DNA of 21,120 nt. Source: a virus. This document shows positions 8,571 through 14,565 of the stretch, one piece after another. Both the position numbers and the translations under genes were made by a program. Numbering within the stretch: position 1 is the first letter of the stretch; every line of letters begins with the position of its first letter. Below the pieces are notes generated by a model. That model was not told where the DNA came from. It worked only from the letters and a program-made list of their open reading frames with translations, and did no database searches. The stretch is taken from positions 1 to 21,120 of IMG/VR virus record IMGVR_UViG_3300012944_000069, one strand, 5' to 3'.

Positions 8571-10782
8571 TGGTCGGAACGGCGGTGCCGTTGAGGTCGA
8601 AGGGGAAGGCTGTCAGACCGGCTGGAATTTGCGGTAGTACCGTAGTGGCCGAATTCGGTTTGTAGTTACCATTGCCAGCTCCAGCGACGGTAAAACTAGC
8701 ATCACTGATCCAGTTGACAGCAATCGGAGCACCGTTCGTCCCATTACTGTCACCGCGTCCGACGATTTCCGCTTGCCAACTATCGGCTGCTACAGAGTCT
8801 GTATTGGAGTCACCGCGCATGTGGCAGCAATAGAACCCGTCGACACGATAACGGAATGACCAGTTGCCGATGCAAACACCGTTGGTCGCGAAAACGTCAC
8901 TCTTGCTGTTGAACTCGTTCCACACCGAGCAGGCACTAATGCCATCGGCTGTGATCAGCGATGCACTGCTTCCGTCATTGTAAAGGTAATTCTCTCTGGC
9001 ACCGACACCAGTATTGGCGATGTCGAGCATCTGTGTCGTTGTGTTTGTCCCACTGTGGTTCATTGCAATAAGTGGCTGCGTAGCCCCAGTGCGTTGTTCC
9101 AGAACGTTACCTATTAGTGCCACTTCAAGATTGTTGCGTTGGGCGCCCAAGTCTCCGCTGTCGGCATTGCCGAAGAAGCACCAACCCATGAAACATTTTC
9201 CGGGAGTCTGAAACTGAGCTACGGCGTCGCGACCAGCTGAATATGAGAGATTCTGGCTTTTGTTTCCACAGTGATTGTAGACCGCATCGTGTGCTGCAAC
9301 GACATCACACCCCCATGCGTTGATCATCTTTGCATTGCTGGCAACTGACTTGGCTATATTTAGCATGTTGCCGGTACAATTGATCAGGGTTAGCTGGCCA
9401 ACATCGAGCATCCATCCGTCATAGTCGGTCGTCGCATTGAGGTCGAAGATGCAGTTGTCGATGATTGTGGCGTTGTTGCTATTCGTTGTGCCTCCAGTCG
9501 AAATGAACACAACACTGCCGGCTCCATTCTTGCGCAGCGTGAGGTTCTTGATCTTCGTATAGGCGGGGAAGCCATTGAAGACGTTGGCACCGCTGTCGCG
9601 AAAGATCGTGGTCGCCTTGTTCACCGGGTTAGATGCTTGTATCGTCAGCGGGATCAATCCACCTGTGACGGCTCCGAATGTGCCATGGGTGTGCGTCGTG
9701 GCGGTTAGCTTGATGATGCCGCCGGAAGCATCGTTGCGGCCATAGGTGGCGTTGTTGAACGTCTTTATAGCGGCTGCGGCCAGTGCGACCGTAGAATAGG
9801 GATTGGCGGCGGCGCTCGTATCGGCCGTCGCGATTGTTACCGCGCTGGTCCCACCGAATACGGTAGGCGTTCCCGCCCCGACGCCATCGACGTAGGCAAT
9901 GGCTGTGCCAAACGCCTGAGTTTTGTTGTTGAGAACTCTAAGCGTGGTCATGTTCGGTGACGGATAGGCTGCCCCATCAACGCTCGCCTGCCACGAATTG
10001 CCGACCCATGGATAGATGATGCAGTCAATTGTTAGGAGATCGCCTTGTGTCAGTGTTGACAAGTCAAGGTTCGCTCGAAACTCCGATGCGTTAAGCGCTG
10101 ATCCCGTAAATGTGATCTTACTCATTGCTGTCGCGATCACGCTCGCACTGTTAGAATGCTGATCGGTAGCAATGAACTTGACAGCCCGAACTTGTTGGCC
10201 GCTTTTGAAAAAGCGATGCGCACATGTCAGACCGATGCTAAAACTCGTCGATGTGGCTTCGTCACGATCTGAGTTGAGCCACATCGCGATCGGCGCGGGA
10301 TATACTTGGGATGAATTGTTGGTAACAGCTGGAGTCTGCAAAGCAGAAACACCTCCCGATCCACCGGGACCATTATCGGTGAAGAAGCCCGCTGCAACTG
10401 AGCATGCAACAATCGAGTCACTAGAATAGACCTTCGACGATAGCACATACTTAACAGTGATGTTGCTTCCTGAAGTAGCTTCGTCTCGATTGGCATGTTG
10501 ATTGTATGCCTTGCGCAAAGCTGCGGTAGCAATCACTGTTCTGTCGACTGTCGTCTGCACTCCACCAGAGGTCCATGAGACCGAGCGAACCGTCAACGCC
10601 AAACCGGGCGTTGCGTAATTGTTGAGGTTAGCATAGGCACCGCCAACCTTCGATGCTGTAATAGTAGCATCCAGCTCCCAACCATTTGTATTGATAGAAA
10701 GGGAGGTCAGCGATTGGGTAGGTATCGAACCGCCGGCTTCGTTACTTCGTAGCAGTCCAACTCCAAGCCCGATCTTTGTCAT
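8536..10782 (-). CDS. Right-handed beta-helix spike / fibre protein
   Basis: 748 aa (MTKIGLGVGLLRS), with GGAG 8 bases upstream; GTG 10785 is an alternative start. Composition is Gly, Ala, Ser, Thr and Asn rich with almost no charged clusters. The first 290 residues contain two similar beta domains: DRDEATSTSFSIGL echoes NRDEATSGSNITVKYV, so these may be internal repeats. From about residue 330 (ANPYSTVALAAAAIKTFNNA) comes the entry of a parallel beta-helix, with many N/I/D turns such as NNATIIDNCIFDLN and TLINCTGNMLNI. Such proteins bind or cut surface polysaccharide. The gene follows a spike-base-like gene. The repeat element at 8791 is read as TDSV; the stretch 8804-10793 has none, the longest gap in the window. 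Confidence 0.75.
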   Translation of the reverse strand: MTKIGLGVGLLRSNEAGGSIPTQSLTSLSINTNGWELDATITASKVGGAYANLNNYATPGLALTVRSVSWTSGGVQTTVDRTVIATAALRKAYNQHANRDEATSGSNITVKYVLSSKVYSSDSIVACSVAAGFFTDNGPGGSGGVSALQTPAVTNNSSQVYPAPIAMWLNSDRDEATSTSFSIGLTCAHRFFKSGQQVRAVKFIATDQHSNSASVIATAMSKITFTGSALNASEFRANLDLSTLTQGDLLTIDCIIYPWVGNSWQASVDGAAYPSPNMTTLRVLNNKTQAFGTAIAYVDGVGAGTPTVFGGTSAVTIATADTSAAANPYSTVALAAAAIKTFNNATYGRNDASGGIIKLTATTHTHGTFGAVTGGLIPLTIQASNPVNKATTIFRDSGANVFNGFPAYTKIKNLTLRKNGAGSVVFISTGGTTNSNNATIIDNCIFDLNATTDYDGWMLDVGQLTLINCTGNMLNIAKSVASNAKMINAWGCDVVAAHDAVYNHCGNKSQNLSYSAGRDAVAQFQTPGKCFMGWCFFGNADSGDLGAQRNNLEVALIGNVLEQRTGATQPLIAMNHSGTNTTTQMLDIANTGVGARENYLYNDGSSASLITADGISACSVWNEFNSKSDVFATNGVCIGNWSFRYRVDGFYCCHMRGDSNTDSVAADSWQAEIVGRGDSNGTNGAPIAVNWISDASFTVAGAGNGNYKPNSATTVLPQIPAGLTAFPFDLNGTAVPTNGTAYVGALQA
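8791..8803. repeat. Repeat element copy 13
   Basis: TACAGAGTCTGTA, inside the spike gene, read NTDSV. Confidence 0.85.
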
Positions 10783-11066
10783 CACCGAACTCCTACAAGT
10801 CCTGTAGCAGTCGTGCCAGTAGAGTTGACACGCTTGCAGTAGTCAGTGATCCGCTGACCGGCGACAACGGTGTATGATACGACCGTATCATCCTGCTCGA
10901 CGATCGCAACAGTTCCCGCACCCCCAACAACGATCTCGCGAGGAGGCGTCGTGAAATTGATCGTATCCGAAGGTGTGATTGCGAAGTTGTCTCGTGATGC
11001 GTTGCTTCGGACGTAATGAGGATCAATGATGGACTCAGGACGTCCAAGGTCTTTCACGATAGCCAT
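10782..11066 (-). CDS. Spike base protein, resembling the RCAP_Rcc01079-type family
   Basis: 94 aa with AAGGAG before the ATG. From residue about 29 it reads AITPSDTINFTTPPREIVVGGAGTV-type sequence, and it ends in a V-A-G-Q-R-I turn and RVNSTGTTATGLV. From memory, the order TPSD - T/PR-h-h-VGGAG - hydrophobic strands - R-V--TGTTATGLV matches small proteins annotated as spike base in Rhodobacter-type gene transfer agents and related phages, where they anchor a beta-helix spike. The next gene is such a spike and its start overlaps this stop by one base (TGATG), giving translational coupling. The repeat element at 10794 coincides with the C-terminal ATGLV motif and abuts the spike ribosome site. 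Confidence 0.65.
   Translation of the reverse strand: MAIVKDLGRPESIIDPHYVRSNASRDNFAITPSDTINFTTPPREIVVGGAGTVAIVEQDDTVVSYTVVAGQRITDYCKRVNSTGTTATGLVGVR
10794..10806. repeat. Repeat element copy 14
   Basis: TACAAGTCCTGTA, end of the spike base gene, read ATGLV; abuts the spike ribosome site. Left half deviates (A). Confidence 0.85.
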
Positions 11067-11069
11067 TAG

Positions 11070-11672
11070 TCATCTCCTTGAGAAGTCGATTTCAACGTCG
11101 GTCTTGTCATCATCAGCTTTTCTGACAACGATCTTCAAACCGTCCAGATTATCGCCAGCCTGTTTGCCGAATAGAACTTCGGGATGCAGACCAGATCGAT
11201 CGAGAATATCTTGGTTCGCTTTGAGCTTTGCGTTCTCATTGACAGCATTTTTGCCGAGATTGATCACTTCGTCTAGCGCTGCCGGCGCGGCTTTCGCGAT
11301 CTTGGCCACGAGACTCTGGCCGTTGGAATGGATCATCTCCCAAAACAGGAGGTCATAGGTTTCCTGATATGCATCAAGGCTCTTGAGCTTCTTGACGTCT
11401 GAGACGGATATATTGACGGTATGCGCGATCTCATTATCACTGAGACCAAATAGAGAATAGAAGAGGACGACAGTCAATGCTGTCTGAGTCCTTGGTTCAG
11501 CCGGAAGTTCTGTAATCGACCGCCGCTTTGATGGAACATGGTTTCGAGCTGTTCCTGATCCGATGCTAACGTCGGCAGAAGGAAAGGTATCGATTTCAGT
11601 CCCGTCGCCTTTGGCAGCAAGGACCTTTCCTCTTGTGGTAACATATGGATCACCGGGCTTCGGAAGTGCCAT
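11070..11672 (-). CDS. Probable terminase small subunit
   Basis: 200 aa with GGAG 9 bases before the ATG. Residues about 75-100 (FGLSDNEIAHTVNISVSDVKKLKSL) have the pattern of a helix-turn-helix, which small terminases use to recognise packaging DNA. The central part is helical with Ala/Lys/Asn (AKAAPAALDEVINLGKNAV), suited to oligomerisation, and the C-terminus ends in a charged segment DDDKTDVEIDFSRR that could contact the large subunit. Position near the start of the late operon, ahead of large terminase, fits. An alternative is a regulatory DNA-binding protein. A perfect 29-base palindrome containing the repeat element lies just upstream (11690-11718). Confidence 0.55.
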   Translation of the reverse strand: MALPKPGDPYVTTRGKVLAAKGDGTEIDTFPSADVSIGSGTARNHVPSKRRSITELPAEPRTQTALTVVLFYSLFGLSDNEIAHTVNISVSDVKKLKSLDAYQETYDLLFWEMIHSNGQSLVAKIAKAAPAALDEVINLGKNAVNENAKLKANQDILDRSGLHPEVLFGKQAGDNLDGLKIVVRKADDDKTDVEIDFSRR

Positions 11673-11689
11673 TGTCTTACTCCAGAGTG

Positions 11690-11718
11690 GGTCCCACTAC
11701 AGGGCCTGTAGTGGGACC
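11690..11718. repeat. Perfect 29-base palindrome around a repeat element
   Basis: Arms GGTCCCACTACAGG and CCTGTAGTGGGACC around one central base, between the first late gene and small terminase. It is the most extended copy of the element and could also fold in the mRNA. Confidence 0.8.
11698..11710. repeat. Repeat element copy 15
   Basis: TACAGGGCCTGTA, centre of the 29-base palindrome at 11690-11718. Confidence 0.9.
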
Positions 11719-11724
11719 AAGAAA

Positions 11725-12123
11725 TCAGGCGCTGATGTTTCCGTTGCCGGAAAAGATACCAGACGTCTGAAGCTGACCGGGCTGCTGAGGATAGGAACTC
11801 GGCCGCGAGGACTTCTGAAGCGCGTTGGCAATGCGCGTCTGATCAGCCGCGACGGTCACGCGATTGATGTAGGTATTCGTCTCGATGACACGCTTGCCAC
11901 CCTGCTCGGCAGTGATACCAACCGAAGCCTGCACACGACCTTCAGTATAGAGCGCTGCTCCACCGACGGCTGCACCATTGAGAGCCTGTGCAAGCTTCCT
12001 CGGAACCTTCAGCCGAGTGAAGACACGCTTGGTTGCGCGTTCCAGAGCACCGCGATCGATGCTGAGTACCAACGCGGTGGCAGAATTCAGAAGACCGGAC
12101 CAGCCGGTCGCTGTCGTAGCCAT
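11725..12123 (-). CDS. First gene of the leftward late operon, unknown function
   Basis: 132 aa from MATTATGWSGLLNSA. ATG 12123 is chosen because GGAGC is 6 bases upstream and it lies just downstream of a leftward promoter; a longer frame to 12222 would run through that promoter. A basic helical segment (RATKRVFTRLKVPRKLAQAL, about residues 25-44) is followed by Gly/Ala-rich strands, VASV-type hydrophobic sequence and a Ser/Pro/Gln-rich tail ending FSGNGNISA. No family recognised. Being first in an operon of virion genes, it may be a minor structural or packaging protein. Confidence 0.6.
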   Translation of the reverse strand: MATTATGWSGLLNSATALVLSIDRGALERATKRVFTRLKVPRKLAQALNGAAVGGAALYTEGRVQASVGITAEQGGKRVIETNTYINRVTVAADQTRIANALQKSSRPSSYPQQPGQLQTSGIFSGNGNISA

Positions 12124-12154
12124 GATTAGCTCCATAGTTTGTTGCAACAACCAA

Positions 12155-12183
12155 TCGCTACAGGAGCTGTAGTACGATGTCAA
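12155..12183 (-). promoter_or_regulatory. Leftward promoter of the late operon with embedded operator
   Basis: On the - strand a perfect TTGACA (12183-12178) is followed by exactly 6 bases, then the repeat element (12171-12159), whose TA starts the hexamer TAGCGA at a 17-base spacing. The -35 is perfect but the -10 is weak. It lies just upstream of the first late gene (12123). A protein on the element would block polymerase, or an activator could compensate for the weak -10. Confidence 0.6.
12159..12171. repeat. Repeat element copy 16
   Basis: TACAGGAGCTGTA, between -35 and -10 of the leftward late promoter. Confidence 0.9.
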
Positions 12184-12407
12184 GAAGGGATCACATATGA
12201 ATACAAGTAGCTTGCAATACACGATGAACTATGATATTCCACAGATGTAATCTGTTCCAAGAAACAGATCATATCCATTGAATATCACGCTGAGAGCAAC
12301 AGCATGTGATACAGATTGCTAGAGGTATGTCTTTTATCATGACTTCTCACCTTCGGTTCGTTTCTGTCGAAACGAACCTTCGGCTCCCGAGCGCAGCGAG
12401 GAATATC

Positions 12408-12602
12408 ATGCGAGTGTTCATACGAAGTCCTGACTTCGTGAAGAAGGTTGCAAGTGGTGAACTCACTCATCATAAACTAACCCAACGAGCTGCTCAATGG
12501 TTACTACGCGAAGCCGAAAGTCGCAAGAGGAATGCACTGCGAAAAGCGATGGATAAGGATACGAGGAAACATCGACGAAATCGTAGGATTACACTTGCTT
12601 GA
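12408..12602 (+). CDS. Small very basic protein, possible nucleic-acid binding
   Basis: 64 aa from MRVFIRSPDFVKK. ATG 12408 has GAGGA 6 bases upstream; a longer frame back to 12306 has no good ribosome site and runs through a perfect hairpin (12355-12378), so I reject the longer form. Over a third of the C-terminal 35 residues are Arg or Lys (ESRKRNALRKAM, TRKHRRNRR), compatible with DNA or RNA binding. It is the first rightward gene after the divergent region, and its stop codon lies inside the -35 box of the next promoter. Function unknown. Confidence 0.5.
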   Translation: MRVFIRSPDFVKKVASGELTHHKLTQRAAQWLLREAESRKRNALRKAMDKDTRKHRRNRRITLA

Positions 12603-12627
12603 CATCATACTACAAACGCTGTAGTAA
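12599..12627 (+). promoter_or_regulatory. Rightward promoter 1 with embedded operator
   Basis: TTGACA at 12599-12604, 6 bases, repeat element 12611-12623, hexamer TAGTAA/AGTAAT at a 17-18 base spacing. The -35 overlaps the stop of the 64-aa gene. Confidence 0.55.
12611..12623. repeat. Repeat element copy 17
   Basis: TACAAACGCTGTA, between -35 and -10 of rightward promoter 1. Left half deviates (A). Confidence 0.85.
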
Positions 12628-12713
12628 TCAATCATTGATGGATCACTTCCCCCCTCCCGGTGAACATCAATCGGCGGCCAGAGATCGAACCATGGCGGAC
12701 CTACTCTGGTCGC

Positions 12714-12742
12714 TTGCATTTGCACTACAAAAGCTGTAGTGT
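12714..12742 (+). promoter_or_regulatory. Rightward promoter 2 with embedded operator
   Basis: TTGCAT at 12714-12719, 6 bases, repeat element 12726-12738, hexamer TAGTGT at a 17-base spacing. Same geometry as promoter 1, about 115 bases downstream. Confidence 0.5.
12726..12738. repeat. Repeat element copy 18
   Basis: TACAAAAGCTGTA, between -35 and -10 of rightward promoter 2. Left half deviates (A). Confidence 0.85.
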
Positions 12743-12832
12743 AACATCATCGGTCGAAGCACGGGTGTCAGCACCATCAGTGCTCCCGATTGGCGGGGTC
12801 CGGTTTTTGAGACGGATCGGACCCCGCCGTCC

Positions 12833-12861
12833 TTGACAATCAACTACATGTCCTGTATTGA
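12833..12861 (+). promoter_or_regulatory. Rightward promoter 3 with embedded operator
   Basis: TTGACA at 12833-12838, 6 bases, repeat element 12845-12857, hexamer TATTGA at a 17-base spacing. Best -10 of the set. It would read into the phosphatase gene at 13015. Confidence 0.6.
12845..12857. repeat. Repeat element copy 19
   Basis: TACATGTCCTGTA, between -35 and -10 of rightward promoter 3. Left half deviates (T). Confidence 0.85.
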
Positions 12862-12987
12862 TACCTCATCGCGCTGAGCAATCTTGCTTGAACCCCGAGC
12901 GCGATCGGGTGACCCTCACACCCAACCGACTGGAGCTACCCCCATTGCTCCAGTCGGCACCCCATCCGGGATCGTCTCATCTAAAGA

Positions 12988-13016
12988 TTATCATCCAACT
13001 ACAGGACCTGTACCAT
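12988..13016 (+). promoter_or_regulatory. Promoter-like remnant overlapping the phosphatase start
   Basis: TTATCA, 6 bases, repeat element, then TACCAT at a 17-base spacing. The last two bases of TACCAT are the first two of the ATG at 13015, so a transcript from here would lack the start codon. Probably an operator site with a decayed promoter. Confidence 0.25.
13000..13012. repeat. Repeat element copy 20
   Basis: TACAGGACCTGTA, 2 bases before the phosphatase ATG; its AGGA may act as ribosome site. Confidence 0.9.
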
Positions 13017-13425
13017 GGCTAAGCCAATCCTCTGCCTCGACTTCGACGGTGTTATTCATTCATATGACTCAGGCTGGAAAGGAGCAGAAGTAATATCCGA
13101 TCCAGTCACTCCCGGCTTCTTCGAATGGCTTGAAACGGCGCGCGATGTCTTTGACGTCGTGATCTATTCATCGAGATCATCCGATACCGAGGGCATCAAC
13201 GCTATGCAAGCATGGTTCCGTAAAGAGTATCATGCTCGCTACGGAACCACATTCAATGATTTCGCCGACATCGGACTGAGATTTGCCCACAAGAAACCAG
13301 CAGCCTTTCTCACCGTCGATGATCGCGCGCTATGCTTCTCTGGAAACTGGTCAGATTACAGTCCTGAGACGCTGCTCAAGTTCAAACCATGGAACAAGCG
13401 AGCTAAGTCCGATCAACCATTCTGA
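13015..13425 (+). CDS. HAD-superfamily phosphatase-like hydrolase
   Basis: 136 aa, MAKPILCLDFDGVIHSY at the N-terminus. LDFDG supplies the HAD motif I (Asp9 nucleophile and Asp11), VIYSSR (about 49-54) fits motif II with Ser52/53, Lys94 in KKPAAF fits the motif III lysine, and TVDDRA (Asp102/Asp103) fits the acidic metal-binding motif IV. All are in the right order in a protein short enough to lack a large cap. Related phage proteins act on phosphate esters, for example nucleotides or nucleic-acid ends; the substrate here is unknown. The repeat element at 13000 ends 2 bases before the ATG, and its AGGA may serve as the ribosome site. Confidence 0.8.
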   Translation: MAKPILCLDFDGVIHSYDSGWKGAEVISDPVTPGFFEWLETARDVFDVVIYSSRSSDTEGINAMQAWFRKEYHARYGTTFNDFADIGLRFAHKKPAAFLTVDDRALCFSGNWSDYSPETLLKFKPWNKRAKSDQPF

Positions 13426-13486
13426 CGCACGGAGTGCACGATAGGACTGTCGCCAAAAACCCACAATCATTATCGAAGGACTCACG

Positions 13487-13708
13487 ATGCAGATGCCCCA
13501 GAAATCCTATCTGAAGTCGCATCTCTACAGCAGCTGTAGTTGGTTCGGAATACAACGAATGGCATTGATCGATATGGAGGATGCGAGCTTCATCGCGCAG
13601 GACGGATTTGTGCTTGTGTCGAATCAAGAGATTTGGACGAGGGTGGTGATGATTGAGTGCGAGACCGCGCGTGCGCACGATGCGAAATTGTCCGGAAATC
13701 TTCATTAG
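13487..13708 (+). CDS. Possible 73-aa protein
   Basis: Frame MQMPQKSYLKSHLYSS with AAGGA 7 bases before the ATG. The middle looks protein-like (FGIQRMALIDMEDASFIAQDGFVLVS). The internal repeat element at 13526 is read here as YSSCS, unlike the Thr-X-X-Val frame used in nearly all other genes, which lowers my confidence. It follows the phosphatase gene by 61 bases in the same direction. No family recognised. Confidence 0.45.
   Translation: MQMPQKSYLKSHLYSSCSWFGIQRMALIDMEDASFIAQDGFVLVSNQEIWTRVVMIECETARAHDAKLSGNLH
13526..13538. repeat. Repeat element copy 21
   Basis: TACAGCAGCTGTA, inside the possible 73-aa gene, in the unusual frame YSSCS. Confidence 0.85.
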
Positions 13709-13710
13709 GC

Positions 13711-13739
13711 TTGACAACTAGAATGACACAGTGCATACA
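13711..13739 (+). promoter_or_regulatory. Promoter ahead of a possible small RNA
   Basis: Perfect TTGACA (13711-13716), 17 bases, then CATACA. The repeat element (13736-13748) covers the -10 and start region rather than the spacer. An ATGACA with 7 bases to the element is also present at 13723. Confidence 0.4.
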
Positions 13740-13748
13740 GATGCTGTA
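13736..13748. repeat. Repeat element copy 22
   Basis: TACAGATGCTGTA, over the -10/start region of the possible small RNA promoter. Confidence 0.85.
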
Positions 13749-13823
13749 GTTCGGCTTCGCCGGGCTACCGTTTCTGAACTCCCTGAACCTTGGGGGCTGG
13801 CTGAGAGGCTGGCCCTTTTTTTT
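13746..13823 (+). ncRNA. Possible small RNA under operator control
   Basis: From the expected start of the 13711 promoter to the terminator at 13823 is about 78 bases with no ORF. It can fold into a CGGC TTC GCCG hairpin, an enclosing AGTTC/GAACT pairing and the terminator stem. Its promoter start region is covered by the repeat element. Alternatively this is only the 3' end of the 13487 unit. Confidence 0.35.
13794..13823 (+). terminator. Rho-independent terminator
   Basis: Stem GGGCTGGC / GCTGGCCC (8 pairs including two G-U), loop TGAGAG, then eight T. A second small hairpin (CCTGC TTC GCAGG, 13826-13838) follows. Confidence 0.8.
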
Positions 13824-13922
13824 GTCCTGCTTCGCAGGGGTGAAAAGCTGTGGGAATAATAGCAGTAGCAGCTACCTCGCTACGCTCGCCGGCGGTCTGT
13901 CAAGAGCGACTACTGTCCCATT

Positions 13923-14111
13923 TTGATACAACCGGGGGACTACCGGGGGTTGTATGGACAGCACAGCATCGCGCGCGATGGGAAGATAATCCTACAACCT
14001 GATCACAAGTTCGTGATACAACCTATGATCGGTGTTACTACAGGACCTGTAGTGTATGATGATCCTTGTCAACAGAAGGACACAGCCAATGCCAAGGGTT
14101 CGTATCTATAA
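13923..14111 (+). CDS. Doubtful short protein with repeated Gln-Pro motif
   Basis: A 62-codon frame from a TTG codon with no visible ribosome site. It contains IQP, LQP and IQP at in-phase spacings because the DNA word TACAACC recurs at 13927, 13993 and 14017. The repeat element at 14039 is read as TTGPVV, the frame preferred in true genes, which is the main reason to list it. It may equally be a non-coding regulatory stretch. Confidence 0.3.
   Translation: MIQPGDYRGLYGQHSIARDGKIILQPDHKFVIQPMIGVTTGPVVYDDPCQQKDTANAKGSYL
14039..14051. repeat. Repeat element copy 23
   Basis: TACAGGACCTGTA with symmetry to ACTACAGG / CCTGTAGT; TATGAT follows at 14055. Confidence 0.9.
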
Positions 14112-14221
14112 CAAACCGTGCAAACGGGCTAGGACAATTGCGCGCAAAAGGAAAGCAGCATCGCGCGCAATCTGGCTCTAATATCAACGCGCGATATTGC
14201 GCAACAATGGAGGACTGAATT

Positions 14222-14479
14222 ATGGTACTGGAAACCAAAACTGCTCCGGTCGACACCACGGAAACCAAGGCCGATACGTTCAAGCGGCTCTGTGGCAAGC
14301 GCGTTGCCAATGCGCTCGAAAAGATCGACTTGATTGGCAATTGCGCGAACCGCAATCAATACGAATACACGCCCGAACAGGTCGAGAAGATCAAGCAGGC
14401 TCTGATAACCAAAGTCGAGTTCACGATGAACAAGTTTGCCGATAAGGCGAAAGCAACAACTATCACATTCGAACTCTGA
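14222..14479 (+). CDS. Conserved-looking small phage protein, function unknown
   Basis: 85 aa, MVLETKTAPVDTTETK, with a strong GGAGG 9 bases upstream. The core FKRLCGKRVANALEKIDLIGNCANRNQYEYTPEQVEKI is the kind of short helical block I recall from many alphaproteobacterial phage and mobile-element hypotheticals, but I cannot name a function. Helical, mixed charge, no signal or membrane segment. It is preceded by a region rich in GCGCGC inverted repeats and followed by a long hairpin (14499-14554). Confidence 0.75.
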   Translation: MVLETKTAPVDTTETKADTFKRLCGKRVANALEKIDLIGNCANRNQYEYTPEQVEKIKQALITKVEFTMNKFADKAKATTITFEL

Positions 14480-14498
14480 CGCGAGGGCTGATCATGGT

Positions 14499-14554
14499 GA
14501 CTGGACCTCAACTTGACTAGTCTCATTCATTGATGCTAGTCACAAGGTCCAGTC
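14499..14554 (+). repeat. Long two-tier hairpin after the 85-aa gene
   Basis: Outer stem GACTGGACCT / AGGTCCAGTC (10 bp), inner stem TGACTAG / CTAGTCA (7 bp), loop 15 bases. No T-run follows. An ATG at 14494 with GAGGG upstream would encode the 8-residue MVTGPQLD across its left arm, so a leader/attenuator is possible. Confidence 0.5.
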
Positions 14555-14565
14555 TCATAGCCAAC

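Larger units (their letters stand above)
12124..12407. other. Divergent intergenic region
   Basis: Holds the leftward late promoter with its operator, a cluster of ACAGAT / ATCTGT half-sites (12241-12314) that may bind a second regulator, and a perfect 10-bp hairpin GGTTCGTTTC / GAAACGAACC (12355-12378, loop TGTC) before the 64-aa gene. No convincing gene seen in 12124-12350. Confidence 0.6.
12603..13014 (+). other. Tandem promoter-operator-hairpin region
   Basis: No convincing gene. It contains four copies of the repeat element, three with good -35 boxes. Perfect 11-bp inverted repeats lie between them: GGCGGGGTCCG / CGGACCCCGCC (12792-12828) and CCGACTGGAGC / GCTCCAGTCGG (12926-12957), neither followed by a T-run. 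Confidence 0.6.
13824..14221. other. Repeat-rich intergenic stretch
   Basis: Three direct copies and one inverted copy of TACAACC (13927, 13993, 14017; inverted 13948-13954), the 12-base palindrome ATCGCGCGCGAT (13969-13980), an inverted pair ATTGCGCGC / GCGCGCAAT (about 14138-14171) and ATATC / GATAT around 14182-14195. One doubtful ORF (13923-14111) lies inside. It could be regulatory or origin-like. Confidence 0.45.

Noticed and set aside
12306-12407. N-terminal extension of the 64-aa basic protein
   Set aside because: No ribosome site, crosses a perfect hairpin, and a better start with GAGGA is at 12408.
12599-13012. Spaced palindromes as a CRISPR array
   Set aside because: The conserved word is only 13-15 bases, spacing is irregular, copies are also in genes genome-wide, and no cas genes are present.
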